Assembly (NCBI GenBank): GCA_023055355.1
Contig: JALJCS010000001.1
Span: forward strand, 23,745,881 to 23,809,880
DNA length: 64,000 nt
DNA from: Agelaius tricolor
Taxonomy: Eukaryota; Chordata; Aves; Passeriformes; Icteridae
Direction: 5' to 3'
Position 1 is the stretch's first letter, and the number at the start of each line of letters is the position of its first letter. The notes below the pieces were generated by a model. It was not told where the DNA came from. It did not search any database and saw only the letters and a list, made by a program, of their open reading frames with translations. Positions 1 through 13,620 of the stretch are shown piece after piece. A program made the position numbers and the translations under genes.

Positions 1-3000
1 TATCCTCAATCCAAAAAACCATCCAGTGTGACAGCTTTGTATAAGAACATGTTTATCTTACCCTCTCTCTTACCTTATCAGACACATCTCCTCGTCCTAT
101 TCAAAATACAGCAAGTCATGAAATTCCATCTGCAACAAAAGGAAAAGCCCATTAATACCTCCTGATAACCTTACAACAGAAGTCTCATAAGCAGTTCAAG
201 AAAAAAAAAAAGGTTAAAGTTCTCCTGCCATTCCAGTATAATCTACACCCCAGGCAAGTCGCCTTCCCATTTGCAGCAATCTGGGAAGCATGGATAATAA
301 AGGTATTAAAGATGTTGTAACATGTCCTGTAAGAAACATGCTCTTCCTCCTTTGGCAGGGCTAACAGAGGTGGCCAAAGCATCCAGGTTGTCCTGCAGAG
401 TCATAAGTAAGTCTGCAGCATCCTCTCATTAAATTAAATGAGCATCAAATTACATAATGTGAACAGTTGTAAAATGAGACCAACAGTAATGGCTAGAAAT
501 AATCCCAGTGGTGTTATACATTGTGGAGACAATTTTCCATCAGACTATCAAACCTGGGTAAGCAGCACTTTTTATCTCCAGGCCAAGAAACTGTCAGCAT
601 GCAGCCTCTCTTAAATAACAGTAAAACATGCAAGAAATGGATGGAACAAAACTCTCATGCTCAAGTTTAAATGATGCCTACCCGAACAAGTACGTTTAAT
701 TTCCTAACTCCTTTACAGACCAACCTTTCAAAGCAACCGAGGTGTTTTCATAATATAAGTAAACATAACACAGTCTGGCATACTTGGGGTCAGATGAAAG
801 AATACCACACACCTAACCAAAAAAATTTGCAGCCTTAAAATTGTCAATAAAATTTACAGTCTGGATAGACTCAGGCTTGAACAAACACTGTGCCACGGCA
901 CTATGAAGAAGAGATGACATGACCTGCAATCCAGCCAGTCCATGACTCACTAGGGCAGAAGAGAGACCTCCCATCTGGCAATCTGAAAAACTCTAAAGGT
1001 TTGCCTAGAGTGAGAAGTGTGAATCAAGGACCTAAAAAACCAAACAAAGCAATTCCTTCACACTCTTTTAGCCCTTCCAGTGTCCTGCCCACGAATTCCA
1101 GAAACCTGTTACTCCAGTGCCAGAGTGGAAAAGGCCTGAGATGTGCCATGGTGAAATGGCACACAAGAGAATACTATTAAAAAATCAAACAAACAATGCT
1201 TAGTTTTTCAATCCAGTTATCTGGGGGAAGATACTGTGGGAATTAAAGCATTTGAAGCAAAGAGCTTTCATGTTTGCCTACCTCTTCTGTTATGATAATA
1301 CTAAAGGTATCCCTGTGCCTAAAGTAAAAAAGTGAAAAAATAGGTGCACCCTCACTTGGTTTTTTTTTTCAACACCGAGCAGCTGCAGCCATGATGTCAA
1401 CAAACCCCAGCAGGAACCCACAGGGGCTCAGTGCCACAGAGAGGTGACATCCTTCACCACACTACACTGCCATTTCCCCACCAGCAAAATGGGGATGGTA
1501 GCATGTGGTCCCCAGCCAGTGTCCAAATTGCCAGCTCTGGGGTGCTTCCTTTTTCCCCTAAGTGCTAAAAAATAAACCTTTCATCCTGTAAATACCGTTT
1601 TCTCAGATTATACTGATAATCATTAATTTTTTTGGCATTACCAGAATAATATGACCACTCATGACACCACTATAGGGTTTGTTTTTTTAAAAGAAAAATT
1701 AGTTCGGTTTTTTTGGTTTTTTTTTTTGTTTTTTTTCCTTAGGAAGAAGAGATCTTCTGTCCACGTTACAGAGAGATTGAACAAAGAGAGCCACTGACCA
1801 AGAGCCCACTTCAGTATCCCTACCCTCCTATTCCCCTGCCAACCCAGTAAAATTCCTCAGAGCACAACCTCTTCCTGCCTATTTTCAGAGCAACTGTAGC
1901 AATCATACAAGAACAATGGGGAAGTTTGTTTTACTCAAAGAGTAAATGTTTTGCAGCTTCCAATGTAAATATTTTAATTAATGGATTTTTTTTAACTCTC
2001 TACTGCCTTTACTTGGGTTCACATTCACACAGAGCCACCAGGGCAGCAGCAGCACTCAACTGCTGTAATACAGGGGAGAAGAGAATACAACATAGAAACA
2101 TGAGACGCTGACTTCAGAAAAAGCACCTTCATAACCAAATCAAAATTCAGTGGGCATTTGCTGGGGAAGACTTGTTATAAGAATTTAAGAGAAGCAAGTC
2201 TGTTCTTGCTCTGTGTCCACCCAAGGGCCCATATTAGTTCCCACTGAGACTGTGGGCCTATTTTCATAGGCAGCTTGTAGAAAACCACAACCCAATGTAT
2301 TTCTGAAACAACATTATGCCCAATGACCAGACTACAAGGAAAAAGTGACTTATCCTTTTGTGTCAAACATCAATATGGTGGCTTTTAACCACTCATCACT
2401 GAGTATCCACTTCACAGAAATGCTCAAATCTCCTCTTAATAATCCATAAACCAAGTGTTGCAGACTGTCAACAGGATGGGACTCGGATTCACTCTCTCTA
2501 GGCCCGACTGTTTTGGTACTACAGAAAGTGGCTGCACTGAGATGCCAAGCCATCCTGCACATGCTCCCCTGATGGTTTCTGGATCCAGGAGCACCCCAGC
2601 TACAGGCAGCTCTTTCTCTTTCAACAGTGCCTCTCCCCTAAGAAACTCTCCTCCTCCTCTGTCCCCAGATACCAGGATAAAGTTTGGATGCACTATCAGC
2701 AGATGGCTGGCATTCAAGATTTTTTTAAAGTTTCTTTTTCAAATGAAGTAGGACACAGATGGTGACGTTCCTGCTTTCCCAAAGCCTGGAACATGAGCAT
2801 AGACCTGTCTGAGCTGGGGAGCTCAAACCCATAGTACGTTTCTGGAGAGCTGCACAAATTACTGCACAGACCAGTTTAGCCTAAAGCAGTCCCACACGTG
2901 GCAGTATTTCCCTTCCCTGCTTTTATCTGAATGGGAGGTTTTGTTCTTCTTGTACTGACCTCACCACACTTGACGCCTGTTAGCAACATCCTTTCAGAAG

Positions 3001-6000
3001 TTTAAACAAGCTCTATAGAAATTCCCTGCCACTGTAAGTAACAGACATGCATACCCCAGGTAAAATCCTCAATGTACCTTTCAAAAAATTACCACAACTG
3101 TACTCTTCCACCACCTCATGCAAGGTGCTGGTTGCCCACTCATAAGGCTCCCTACATTCTGCAATTCTTTTAACTGCTGTTCACACTGGCAGATTCATCA
3201 CCTCCAAGCCAGTTGGCAGTGGCACTTGGCTCATCACATCCCACTAGGCAGTGGCTAGCACTGGAAATGATGGGAAGAGGCCTACTGCCCTCTCTCCTGC
3301 AGGAACTACTAACTGAGGAAGGAGGAAGACCTCCCAACTCCATTTCATCAAGGACAAACCTTCCACAGTGCTAAATTAGCAAATGCTGACTTATCAACCA
3401 TTCCCCATTGAGGATGGGGAGCAGCAAGAGAAGGAATATCTGGCTTTTACTTAAGAGTGACCCCCTAATTTGGCAGCAGCAGGACAACAAGGCCACTGCT
3501 GCTCCTGCACAGGCAGGCTGGTGTCGTGCAGAAGGAAGCAGGAGCAAGCAGATACACCACTCCTCATGGTGTGCACCCACCTGACTCCTAGGTAGGGTAA
3601 ATGGGCACCAAAGGACAATGGCAGAGAGAGCTCTCCTTGCAGCAGGGTCATTCAGAAAGATGTGTTTGCAAAACCCTTCCTTGTCCCTCACAATGCCACA
3701 AAGTGAAAGTAAAACTCCTTATCTTACATTTGAGTGTAATATCATTGCTATGTACTGATACTATAGACGTTTATACAGTATCAACTTCAGCTTCTACATC
3801 AGAAAAAACTTTCCTTAAAAAACCCCAAAAATAAACAAAACCTTCCCATAATTTCTTTCCCCATATTCCCCATCAGATTTTCTGGCTATACATGCAAAAC
3901 TAAAACAGAGAGTAAAGATCAAAGAAGAAAGTGTCTCTGCTTGGAATGGACTTGTCAAAGTGTGTCTAAACACACTTTTCATGGAAGACCCAAGTGAGGA
4001 GGCAGACTTTCCATGAAGCCCTCAAAGTGCACAGACTCTGGAAAAGGAGATCTCTGAGCAAGCGAGCAACCTAAGGCTTATGCCAGTCCTTCCATCTTCC
4101 TCTCTGACCTCTTCTAGGGAAACGCTGCATTTGACTTCCTCATATGCCTTCTTAATCAGCAATGTGAAACTTGCACAACCTTACTGGTGTCTCTGTGGTC
4201 TTCCCATCAGGGCAGTGAGTAGAAACACACCCCAAAGGAGCAGAACATTCATAAGTCTCCCATGCCCACGGGATGGAAAAGCGAGTGGGGAGAGAACAGA
4301 TGAATGTTAATCTCTCCTCCTTGCCGCCAGCAGCAGTCTGTACTCTCCCACGCAGACAAGAGGGAGGCTGTACAATTTGTTGAGGCCAAACTGTCTGGAA
4401 AAATGCAAGGAGAGAAAACTGATGGCAAATTCTCTTCTCTATCTCTTCATGTACTGTAGGGAAAGTGAAAGTCAGTCACAGAGTTGCTGATAGAACATGA
4501 GACCACAGGGTCTTTAAGGGGCTGCTTTTATGCAAACCACAGCGCTGGGCTATGCAGGACTATCAGTTCAACATATTCACTGCCTTAAATATTCCTCTCA
4601 CACACAGCTTGCACTCTGACTTCTTATGGGAAATACTTTCATTGGCAGAAATGTCTGATCATAAGAACACAAAAAGGACCTGATATCACTCCATTACGGC
4701 TGTTAATTCACAAATGTAGGACTTTACTCTAGCCTACATGACTCCAAATATCTACTTCCTAACCACCAGTAGGTAGCCAATAAGCACATGAAATACTGAG
4801 CTTGGAGCAGTTGCCACCACAGACACTTCTTTAACTGATCTGTGCCTCAAAGGTGGCTGTCAGCACACAGGGCTGTACATGTGCCAAACGAGAGCATGGG
4901 GGAGAAGCTCCAAGCAGGAAACAGAAGCTTGTCTTAGATTAGCACAGCTCACTCAAGTGTAATGCTATGCTCAGATTTGGTTTTGATTTGCAAACCTTGC
5001 TGTCATTGGCTAAGAGAATGTTTCAAATTTGGTTAAAATAGGCAAAAAACAAAAACCAGAAAGCTGAAACAAACATACAAATGAAATTAGCCTGACAGCA
5101 GTAGGTACCTTTAAAAACTATGCAAGATGCACGTTTCTCAAACGCTGTTTCACTGCTTGCTTCTCCATCTCCCCTTCCAGCTGAAGGCAGCATCTTGGAT
5201 GGGCACCTCCCAGGTTTCCAGCAAAACATATTCAAAAAGCAGAGAGAGCAAAAGGAGAGTGTCTCTGCTGCAGCAGTTTGAGACATCATCAGTCACCTCT
5301 GATCTTTATTGAGAATCCCTCCTCACCATCCCCAAATCCATACTACAAATGTGTTGCCTGTTGAGATATCTTAGAAATAAGCCAAGCCCAAGGCAAACTT
5401 GGCTCCAAGGAAATTTCGAATGGTACTCTGTTGAGCTGGTGGCATATTTCCAGTTCTCACTGGTAATTCCAGAATTTAGAATCCTGGAGTCACCATACTG
5501 CCTGAAGACAGTAGATCCTACCCTCAAACACACGTGCCAGCATTGTAGACGTGGTTTTGATGAATACCTGTCCAGCAGGAACCACTCCAGAGAAACCACT
5601 CGCTTACTCTAGCTCACAATAATCACAGTAGGAGAGACATAATACAACCAGTATCTTGATCAAGGGCAAGGGGAAATTTCTTTGGTAATCTAGAGAAGGA
5701 ATCTGAACCTTAAAGGGAAAAATTCAGCAAAGAATGAGGGGGGAAAAAAAAGTTAGCATTTATTAATGTTTAGCCTTCAACTGTGGATAAACAGAGAAAA
5801 ATCTCTCTGCTTGTGCACATATTTAAAAGACTGTTTACACATGAAGTCCAAAAGGATGTCCTCATTTTATAAATAATTTGATCTGATGACTACATCAGAA
5901 AAAAAGTGCAACTTAAGGCTACATACAGAGGCAAAATACTTGGCTATTAAAGTCTAAACATGGGCGGGAGGGGACAAAGACTAAACATCAGAGTCACTAA

Positions 6001-9000
6001 AACTCAGCAAATGGTTTATAGTTGAAGCTAAGTGCATAACATAGTGCACATTCAACATACACCAAACTGTGACTCTCCTTAAACGTGCTTGTCAGTAGGT
6101 CATTTAGGTATTCAATATGAGAGTCTCCTAAATGCACACACTTCCTCTGCTACTCATACCTGACCACATAAGCCATCCAGCAATGCCTTACTCCTCCTGT
6201 GGAGCAGGCAAAACACCTCATACAGCACACTTGTGGAGCCACAGGGTCAGGTAACAGCACCGGGAGCAGCTGAAACTTCTGTCCCACAGAAATGAGGAGA
6301 AAAGGTCCTCAAAAGATTTACTGCCTGACCTCAAAGCCTGTGGCATTGTTTTCCATTGTCACATGCTCTTGCATGTGCATACAGATGTAGTTACATGTGT
6401 GTGCACCTTGCTTAAGATCAATCACTCTGCATGTCAGTTCAGTGGGGGAAACAATGCACAAGGAACTCTGTATTACCCTAGGAAGAAATACTATTTCTAC
6501 GTAAAATTTCCTCTTCAGTTTAGCTGAATGCACAAACTTGGTTTCCAAGTTTTTTTCTCAACTGAGAACCTGTAAACAGCACTGTATGAATATTATCAGC
6601 AGTCTCCAAAGAGGATCGAAGTATTTGCTACCCGAAGATTTTTATACACTTCCTAAACTGAAAAAAAATGGGATTTTTTTTTAATGTTCTCTATTTACTG
6701 CTGCAAGCCATAATGCCAGGTCATACTCCACATAAATTGCCTCTTTGAGCTCAAAGCATGCCCTTGTGCAATCAAGAGGCTCATATGCAGAAGAAAGGAA
6801 AAGAGGATTAAAAAAAAGGCAGTACACATGTAATTTTGGTGGAGCTAAATTTTCTATAACTACTGATACTGTATATATAGATAGCTGATATTCATTATCA
6901 GTCAGGAGTATCTCACAATGAAGTACAAATCTGTGATTTTAAGAAAAACTACATTTCTGACCAAGGAGCAATGAGGACTGCAAGCATTTAACTTGAAATC
7001 AGCAACCACACGTGGTAAGAAAGGCCTGCCAGGATGTGATCCTTAATTATGACTTCATCCTGCACAGCTCCCTTGAAAAAGGATCAGCTGAGACATCTTG
7101 CCCAACGCAGCTTCTACAGAGCACAGCTCAACCAAAGAGAAGACCAGGGTGCCAAAAATAACAATAAAAGAAGTTTTCCCCACAAGTAATGAGGTATCCC
7201 TCATAATTCAACCCTATAAAACCAGATTTGTCAAGTTCTAAATTAGGTTGCAGCAATATTTCATTGCACCATAAATCTTCCTACCACCCTAGTAAAGATG
7301 CCTAATAATTTAATATGCCATAATTTTATTTTTTTTAATCTAGAACTCATCAAAAATTGCCTGAAATAGGCATCTCTCTTACAGTCCATTTTCCACATGC
7401 ATACAGATTCCAAAAAGTAACTGGTTTGTATTTTTTGCAAGGAAAATAGTTTGCAAAATGCATTTACATGTAGACTACCAAAGGTTGTAATTATCTCTCT
7501 TGGGCTTTTTAGGTAGGTCAGTGAACATCCTACAAAGCTTCTATATTATCCATGATATTCATTCAGCATCAATTTTTTCAAAAGCAGTACAACCTACTTA
7601 AAGAATTACACCAACAAGTAAAATTTTCAGAGGAAAAAGTGGGTTTCCAGAATCAGAAACTTTCAGAACTTCTTCTCTTTACTTTTTATTAAAAGTTTCA
7701 CAGCCTTTTTTTTGCTGAAACAGATTACTTCACAAGAATGCTGAATTCCAACTGCCTCATGTACTTCTATTTCAGTGGATAACATGCACCTCACAAAATG
7801 ACGACAAATAAAAAAAATTAAAGCGGAAGATATTTAAAGGGGGGGCGTGAGATACTGCCAGTACTTGTTATAAAAATTTCTAATTCCCATTCCCTCCCAA
7901 CTAATCAGATCTGTAATAAAAGAAACACTATTTCAAAGCAGTTGCCACGTCTGTAAATGTCAGCACTGCAAAAAGTTAAAAATATGATCACATCAAGTGC
8001 TATGAAAAATACACATTTTTCCTCATGAAATAGATATGATGAAAACACCTCTAGAACTTTAAGATTGCTCAAAGTTCAAAAAAACAGTGATGTCATTATT
8101 TTCCTTCTGCTTCTGAGAAGTTTACATCCTTGCTTCCTGCTGCCTCGCTTTACTTTTCTTAACCCAAGAAACACAGGACAGGCAGTGCTGGGATCACTGG
8201 AGGCAGTCAGGACAAGTCCATTTTACATCTCACCAAGCCTCCCCTAACAGCAACTCAATAAAAGTTGCACTTCCAGAAGCTACAATTAGAGGTGAACTGT
8301 CCTCTTATTTGCAGTGTCTCTATGAGCACACAGTCCATCTTTTCTTTCCTTTACCCTGCTCAGTCAAGGGTCACAAGCAATGTATGGAGAAGCTAATTTG
8401 TGGTTCTGATCCTGCCAAAGCCCATGAGAAAAAGGGCAGAAAGCAGCTAAATGCAGCAATGAAGACGTGTTTCACTACTCTGCTTATCGCATGATTGCAC
8501 TCCCTGCCATGGAGTCTCCATACAGGGCTTAAGTCAAGATAGTGACTGTCACAACCATTTCACAGCTTGCTGGCAGATCATAGAGACAATTTTAAAGACA
8601 GAAGAAATACAGGAAAAAAAAGTGGGTTTGTTTTTTTTTTAACTTCAAATGCTTTACACTGGGGCAAGGCATTAGCAAAAATGTTATTTTAGGTAACTGA
8701 CTGAATCATTTTTTGCTGAAATTAAAATTTATCAACCAATTCCTGAAGAGCCAGGCAATCTAAAAGCAGTTCCCTGCAAAAATTGCTGAGTTCATACTAT
8801 TCAAGGAACTTCCTAACCTTGATTTTTAGGCTAACATACAGCCAACCTTGATATTTCTCTCTTGATTTCCACATTGAAACAGCAAGAATTTTATTTTCTC
8901 CTTTACTTCATTTACCAAACTGCTGAGTTTTCTGTGTTGCACGTTTCCCTCAGGGGTGCTCAGGCTGGGGTGCCCCTGGAGAGGGAAGGCTGTCTGTCTG

Positions 9001-9260
9001 GTGGGCTTCTCAGAGGCTGGGGCAGGCGGGAGGTTGTATTTTGCTTTTTCAAAAGCTGAGACTAAGACTGGTAATGGGAAACTGCTCAATTAACTGATTC
9101 TCCCAGCATTCCCAGGAAACTGTCTGTCTGAAAAAGATATCTTTTAAGTAAAAAACAAAACAAAACAAAAAAACCCCTCATTAACCAATTTGTGCAAGAT
9201 TAATGCTTAGCTAGTTTTGCCACAGTTTTTAAGAACTGGCTCTTCCAGCCAAGGAGAAAG

Positions 9261-9348
9261 TGAGGCCAGATTCTGAGAGCAGTTGGGCTGATACTGATCT
9301 GCAAGAACTCCATGGAGCCCAGCAAAATTATTCTGCATTTATTTATAG
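9261..9348. mobile_element. Possible relic of an ancient palindromic DNA element
   Basis: Phrases such as GAGGCCAGATTCTGA, AACTCCATGGAG and ATTCTGCATTTAT resemble a palindromic non-autonomous element scattered through reptile and bird genomes (CCAGATTCTGA..., AACTCCATTGAAGTCAATGG). I cannot name the family with certainty. Confidence 0.25.
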
Positions 9349-10169
9349 CTCCACCAATAAATGCAAAATCTGGTAAAAACGGTTTTCAGATATTGAAACT
9401 GTACAAGCCATAAAAATTTCCTTCTAAGACTATTTCTGACATTTGTTTTGCTCAAATAAAGAAAGGAGCCATCTCAATACCTATTTTTCTAAATCTGCTT
9501 CCCCAGCCATCTCAGTTAATTCTGTGCATCTACATTTAAAGCTTACCTCTGTTATTCTACTCTGTGCTTTGTATTTTACAACATCTGCAGTTGTTTATAT
9601 ACATGAAATGCATATTAGAATTTGTTTATTTTTAAACTAGTGGCTGTATAAGTAATACAAATATCTGACCTTGCATTACCAACTCACCAATACTCCAAGC
9701 ATGAATTTTTATTCACTGAGCACTCTTTAAAACACACACACATATCCCAAAGGAAAAACACATAAGAAAATAAAAAATTTTATCCTTAAGAGTAATATTT
9801 ACTTACTAAGTTATTTCCCTTAACTAGAACATTTTTATAGCTGGGAAAACAAAACAATTCATTAAGAATTCACTACATTCACATGCTTGTACATCTATTA
9901 GTTAAAATATTTCCCAAGCAAGTTTAACTAACAGTTATGTCTAACATGCACGGTCACTAAATACTGCAGTCCACAAAATACTACAAACAAAACTATTTGT
10001 ATAAACAACAGAAGAAAGATAACCTGTTTATCACACAGGTTGATTATCTCACCAATCATATTCAGCTTTTATGGCATTAGAAGCGACAGTACAAATCTTT
10101 AACAATCACAGCTTTGATTAGTCTTTGTACCTTACAGACTTTGCATCTACTACTTCCAATGCACTAAGT

Positions 10170-10187
10170 CTTGATTTTAAAATCAAG
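10170..10187. repeat. 18-bp perfect palindrome
   Basis: CTTGATTTTAAAATCAAG is its own reverse complement. Probably a chance AT-rich palindrome. Confidence 0.8.
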
Positions 10188-13100
10188 GTGCACCAATTAA
10201 ATTAGTCAAATCCTCAACACTTACTAATCCCCTTCCTGTCTTCCAATGACCAGAAATACCCCAAACCAACCGATATCCAACACCTCTTCCCAGAAGTATG
10301 CTTTCTAGGTTTTCAGATACAACAAAAGCTGGAACTTGGCACAACTTTGATAACTTCATTTTCAAATTAGAAGCCAGGAAATTAGTCACAGTAGGGCAGC
10401 ATCTCTAGGGGACAGTTTGGGTGGCCACCAGCAGCAAGATGCGTGTGGAAAGCTGTGTGAGAGGGCAAGATTGGTATCTACCACTTCCTCCCTTCTGCCA
10501 TAAGCATTAGAAAAGCTGAGAGAGTCCTCCCTCACTTACTGTGGGCTCAACCCCAAGCACAGAGGAGGGCCAGTGCAGGTACCGCAGCATCTTGAGAAAG
10601 GGTAAGATCAACAGAGCTGGTGGGCAAAACTCCTTGAAGTCAAACACATGTGGTTTTGCCAGATTGGTTAAATAGCAACTTAAGTGTCTCAAGAGAGCCA
10701 CACTTACAACAATCAGACCTTAAACTTATAAAATATCACACTTGCAGGAGGACAATTCTTTCCAGTCACCAGCAGCCACACAATAGCTGTTTGACTCAGC
10801 AAAGCTATCACAACATCCTAAAACACACCACCTCTTCAGTATGGCAAACCCACAAAAATGGCTTCACACCAACCCCCTCCTCCGCCCCCAATGGGCAAAG
10901 TAGGGCACCACCATGCCCCAAATAGGAAATAGAATAGGAAATATAACAGGAAAATCTCGCTAGATGGACTAGGGGCTTTCTTTAGGAGCTGGCTGATGCC
11001 CCAAGCCCAGCACAAAGACCATGACCCAGATGCCAGTGTATGACCAGACTCACCCCAACAGCAGCTGGCTAAAAGCACTGCTCTTCCCAAGGACATTTTA
11101 GAAGCAGAAGCAATGCAATCCAACAGATTTAACCTGTTACACCAAGTGTGTGCCAGCTGCTCACAGCCAGCTCAGCCTCACCTAGCAGCCCTTTCTCCTC
11201 AAGGACAGCACCAACAAGCACCAACACTCCGCCAAGATTTTTTTACTACAATCTGCAAAAAGTCCATGGTGCAAGCAAGGAGACAAACATCTGCTAGACT
11301 GAGCACATGTCCACCACTTGGAGGAAGGGGAAGAAATGGAAACTAGCGGCCTGAACTACAGGATGTTCAAAGCCCAATGACAGCTGCTCTGCCTACAGGG
11401 ACACAGTCAGGGAGTCAGAGCCACAACAGCTCTGTAAGCATGGCACAGTGAGAGGAGAACCTCATTTCTCTTCAAGGACATCATACTTCCTAAATGATCT
11501 CAGGCAGCCTCCACACTGCTGCAGCACCCTGACCTCACAAATGCCTTCCAAAGGCTGCAGATTAACACTTTGGGCTGAGCTGCCTTCTCACACTTGCCTC
11601 TTCCCACACCTCTCACTAGACTCTCCTCCTTACATCAGTGTTTGGCACAGGTCTGAGCACAGCAGCACTGCCCAGCACCAAGAGGTGAGGGAGACAATGT
11701 GCCTGAGCAAGCCCAGGGGGAGGGAGAGGAAGAAGGAGGAACCCCCCCAACAGAAGTGCAGAGTTGAGATGCCAACCTTAGCTGGCAACAAACACAGTTT
11801 GGCCAAACCTAACTACCCCACCTGCAATCCCAGTTTCAGTGGGCTGAACATCAGACTTCATAGGAAACTAATTTTTGTGAATGATGCTGTTCTGCTTTAT
11901 CTTCATTAACATCACTTGCTTATTTTTTCAAAAGTAGAGATGCTAACTATCACTTCTGCTCAGGGCTCTGTAACACAACTAGAGGCTTTCCTTTTCCACT
12001 CTGAGAAGCACCTTACAGAAAGATTTCAGCTGTCTGTGCTTAGACAAGTAGGGTTTAGTGCTTTCCCTTTAGCATCTCCACCACACAAAAACTACACGGG
12101 TTAGAGTCCTTCTTCTGAAACTTCATATGTTAATTAACAGTGAAAGGGCAGTGTTAATAGCTTTGCTGTTTTTAAGCTTGCTGGGATCATTACTTTAATC
12201 CACATAGCAAGGAAAGAGGAAAATGTTCACAATCAACAGCAAGAAGTAAGCTAGAACTGCCTGTGGATCAGTAAGAAAAGCAAAAACTTGATGAACAAAG
12301 CAGGAATGTTGAACTGGGTTATTGAGTTGTATGTACAGACATGACTGTGTGACAGGGTGCAGATTTTTACCACACACAAATGTGTGGTGAGTTGGAGTTT
12401 CTCATTTGCCTTCTGCCATGTTCATTTATGTAGTCTGCTCCCACAGCCCCTAGCAAGAGCCACGCTCTCCAACAGCCTGCACTGTCTCCTGGGGAAGGAG
12501 AAGCCCACCTTTGGCCCAAAACAGAGTTCACCATTTTTTAATGGGTATTTTTGGAAGTAAATAAAGGGCATTTCCACTAGAAACAATTTTATCCCAGGAT
12601 AGAAGATGGTACAACACAAAACTATACAGCGCCATTTGCATTTTAAACTCAACAGTTTCAAGATCAATCTTCTTCAGCTATTAAAAAAAGATTCAAAAAC
12701 ATGCTGAGTGGAGGCAAAGCTTACACTTCAGACACACTACTTCTGATATTTGAGAGGTTCAGCACAGACACTATCCCATAAACTTTCCAGCATCATATTT
12801 ATGAGCACACAGACACATTTATTTCTTTGGATAGAAAACATGGAATAGATGACCATCACATCACTGGTGAAAACTGCTATGTCATAAAATAACCCACAGC
12901 TACTGGGATTTATAAGTTCCTGTAACTGAATAGCATGTGCCAAGCAAGGCAATCCTGATGAATTACATTAGAAGTCTTTAGACTTCTCAGAAATAATTAA
13001 TTTGCTCAGAGTTGCATCTGCACAAAGACATACATACACTCACATTTCTGAAGGAAAATAAATTCTGACTTCTTACATTCATGTTTTTCCCCTTGAGGAT

Positions 13101-13600
13101 AAACATGTAAGATTATTAACTGTAATAAAACTCTAAAATGGATGCTAAAATGGTATTTGAGGGCAGCATCCATCAGACACTCCAAAAACATATATAAGCT
13201 AAATTCTAGTGCACTATATAAAGGCAAGTTTCAGCTAGAAAGCTTTACTGTGATTTGTGGCACTTTAAAAGCACTCTTGTAACAATTTTAATAGTTTAAA
13301 ATATTGGAGTTTAGTCCCAAAGAGATGTAGCTAGTGCTAAACTGCCATTTTAATGGAATTTTTGTACCCTCTCTCTATGCTCTACTTTATAAATAAACCT
13401 CTAGACTTTTTATTGATTTCTTTTAACATGATAGATTGAACCTCTCTGGGAGAGAGGGCGAAAGAACAGCACACAAAAAATTACAGGTTCACAGTTTGTG
13501 AAAGGGACAACAATACAACAATAACAGAACCCCCAAGAGGAAACAATTACAACACAATGCATATATGCCTGTGTTCACTGCTTTCAGATCTGCCTTGTGC

Positions 13601-13620
13601 ATGTGTGTGTATATATATGT
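13601..13620. repeat. Short TG/TA dinucleotide microsatellite
   Basis: (TG)4 runs into (TA)4 with flanking ATG units. Short and probably neutral. Confidence 0.8.

Noticed and set aside
11448..11909. 153-codon plus-strand open frame in the left region
   Set aside because: No recognisable domain, no splice or start context of note, no similarity to TRERF1 or another known protein. Treated as chance.
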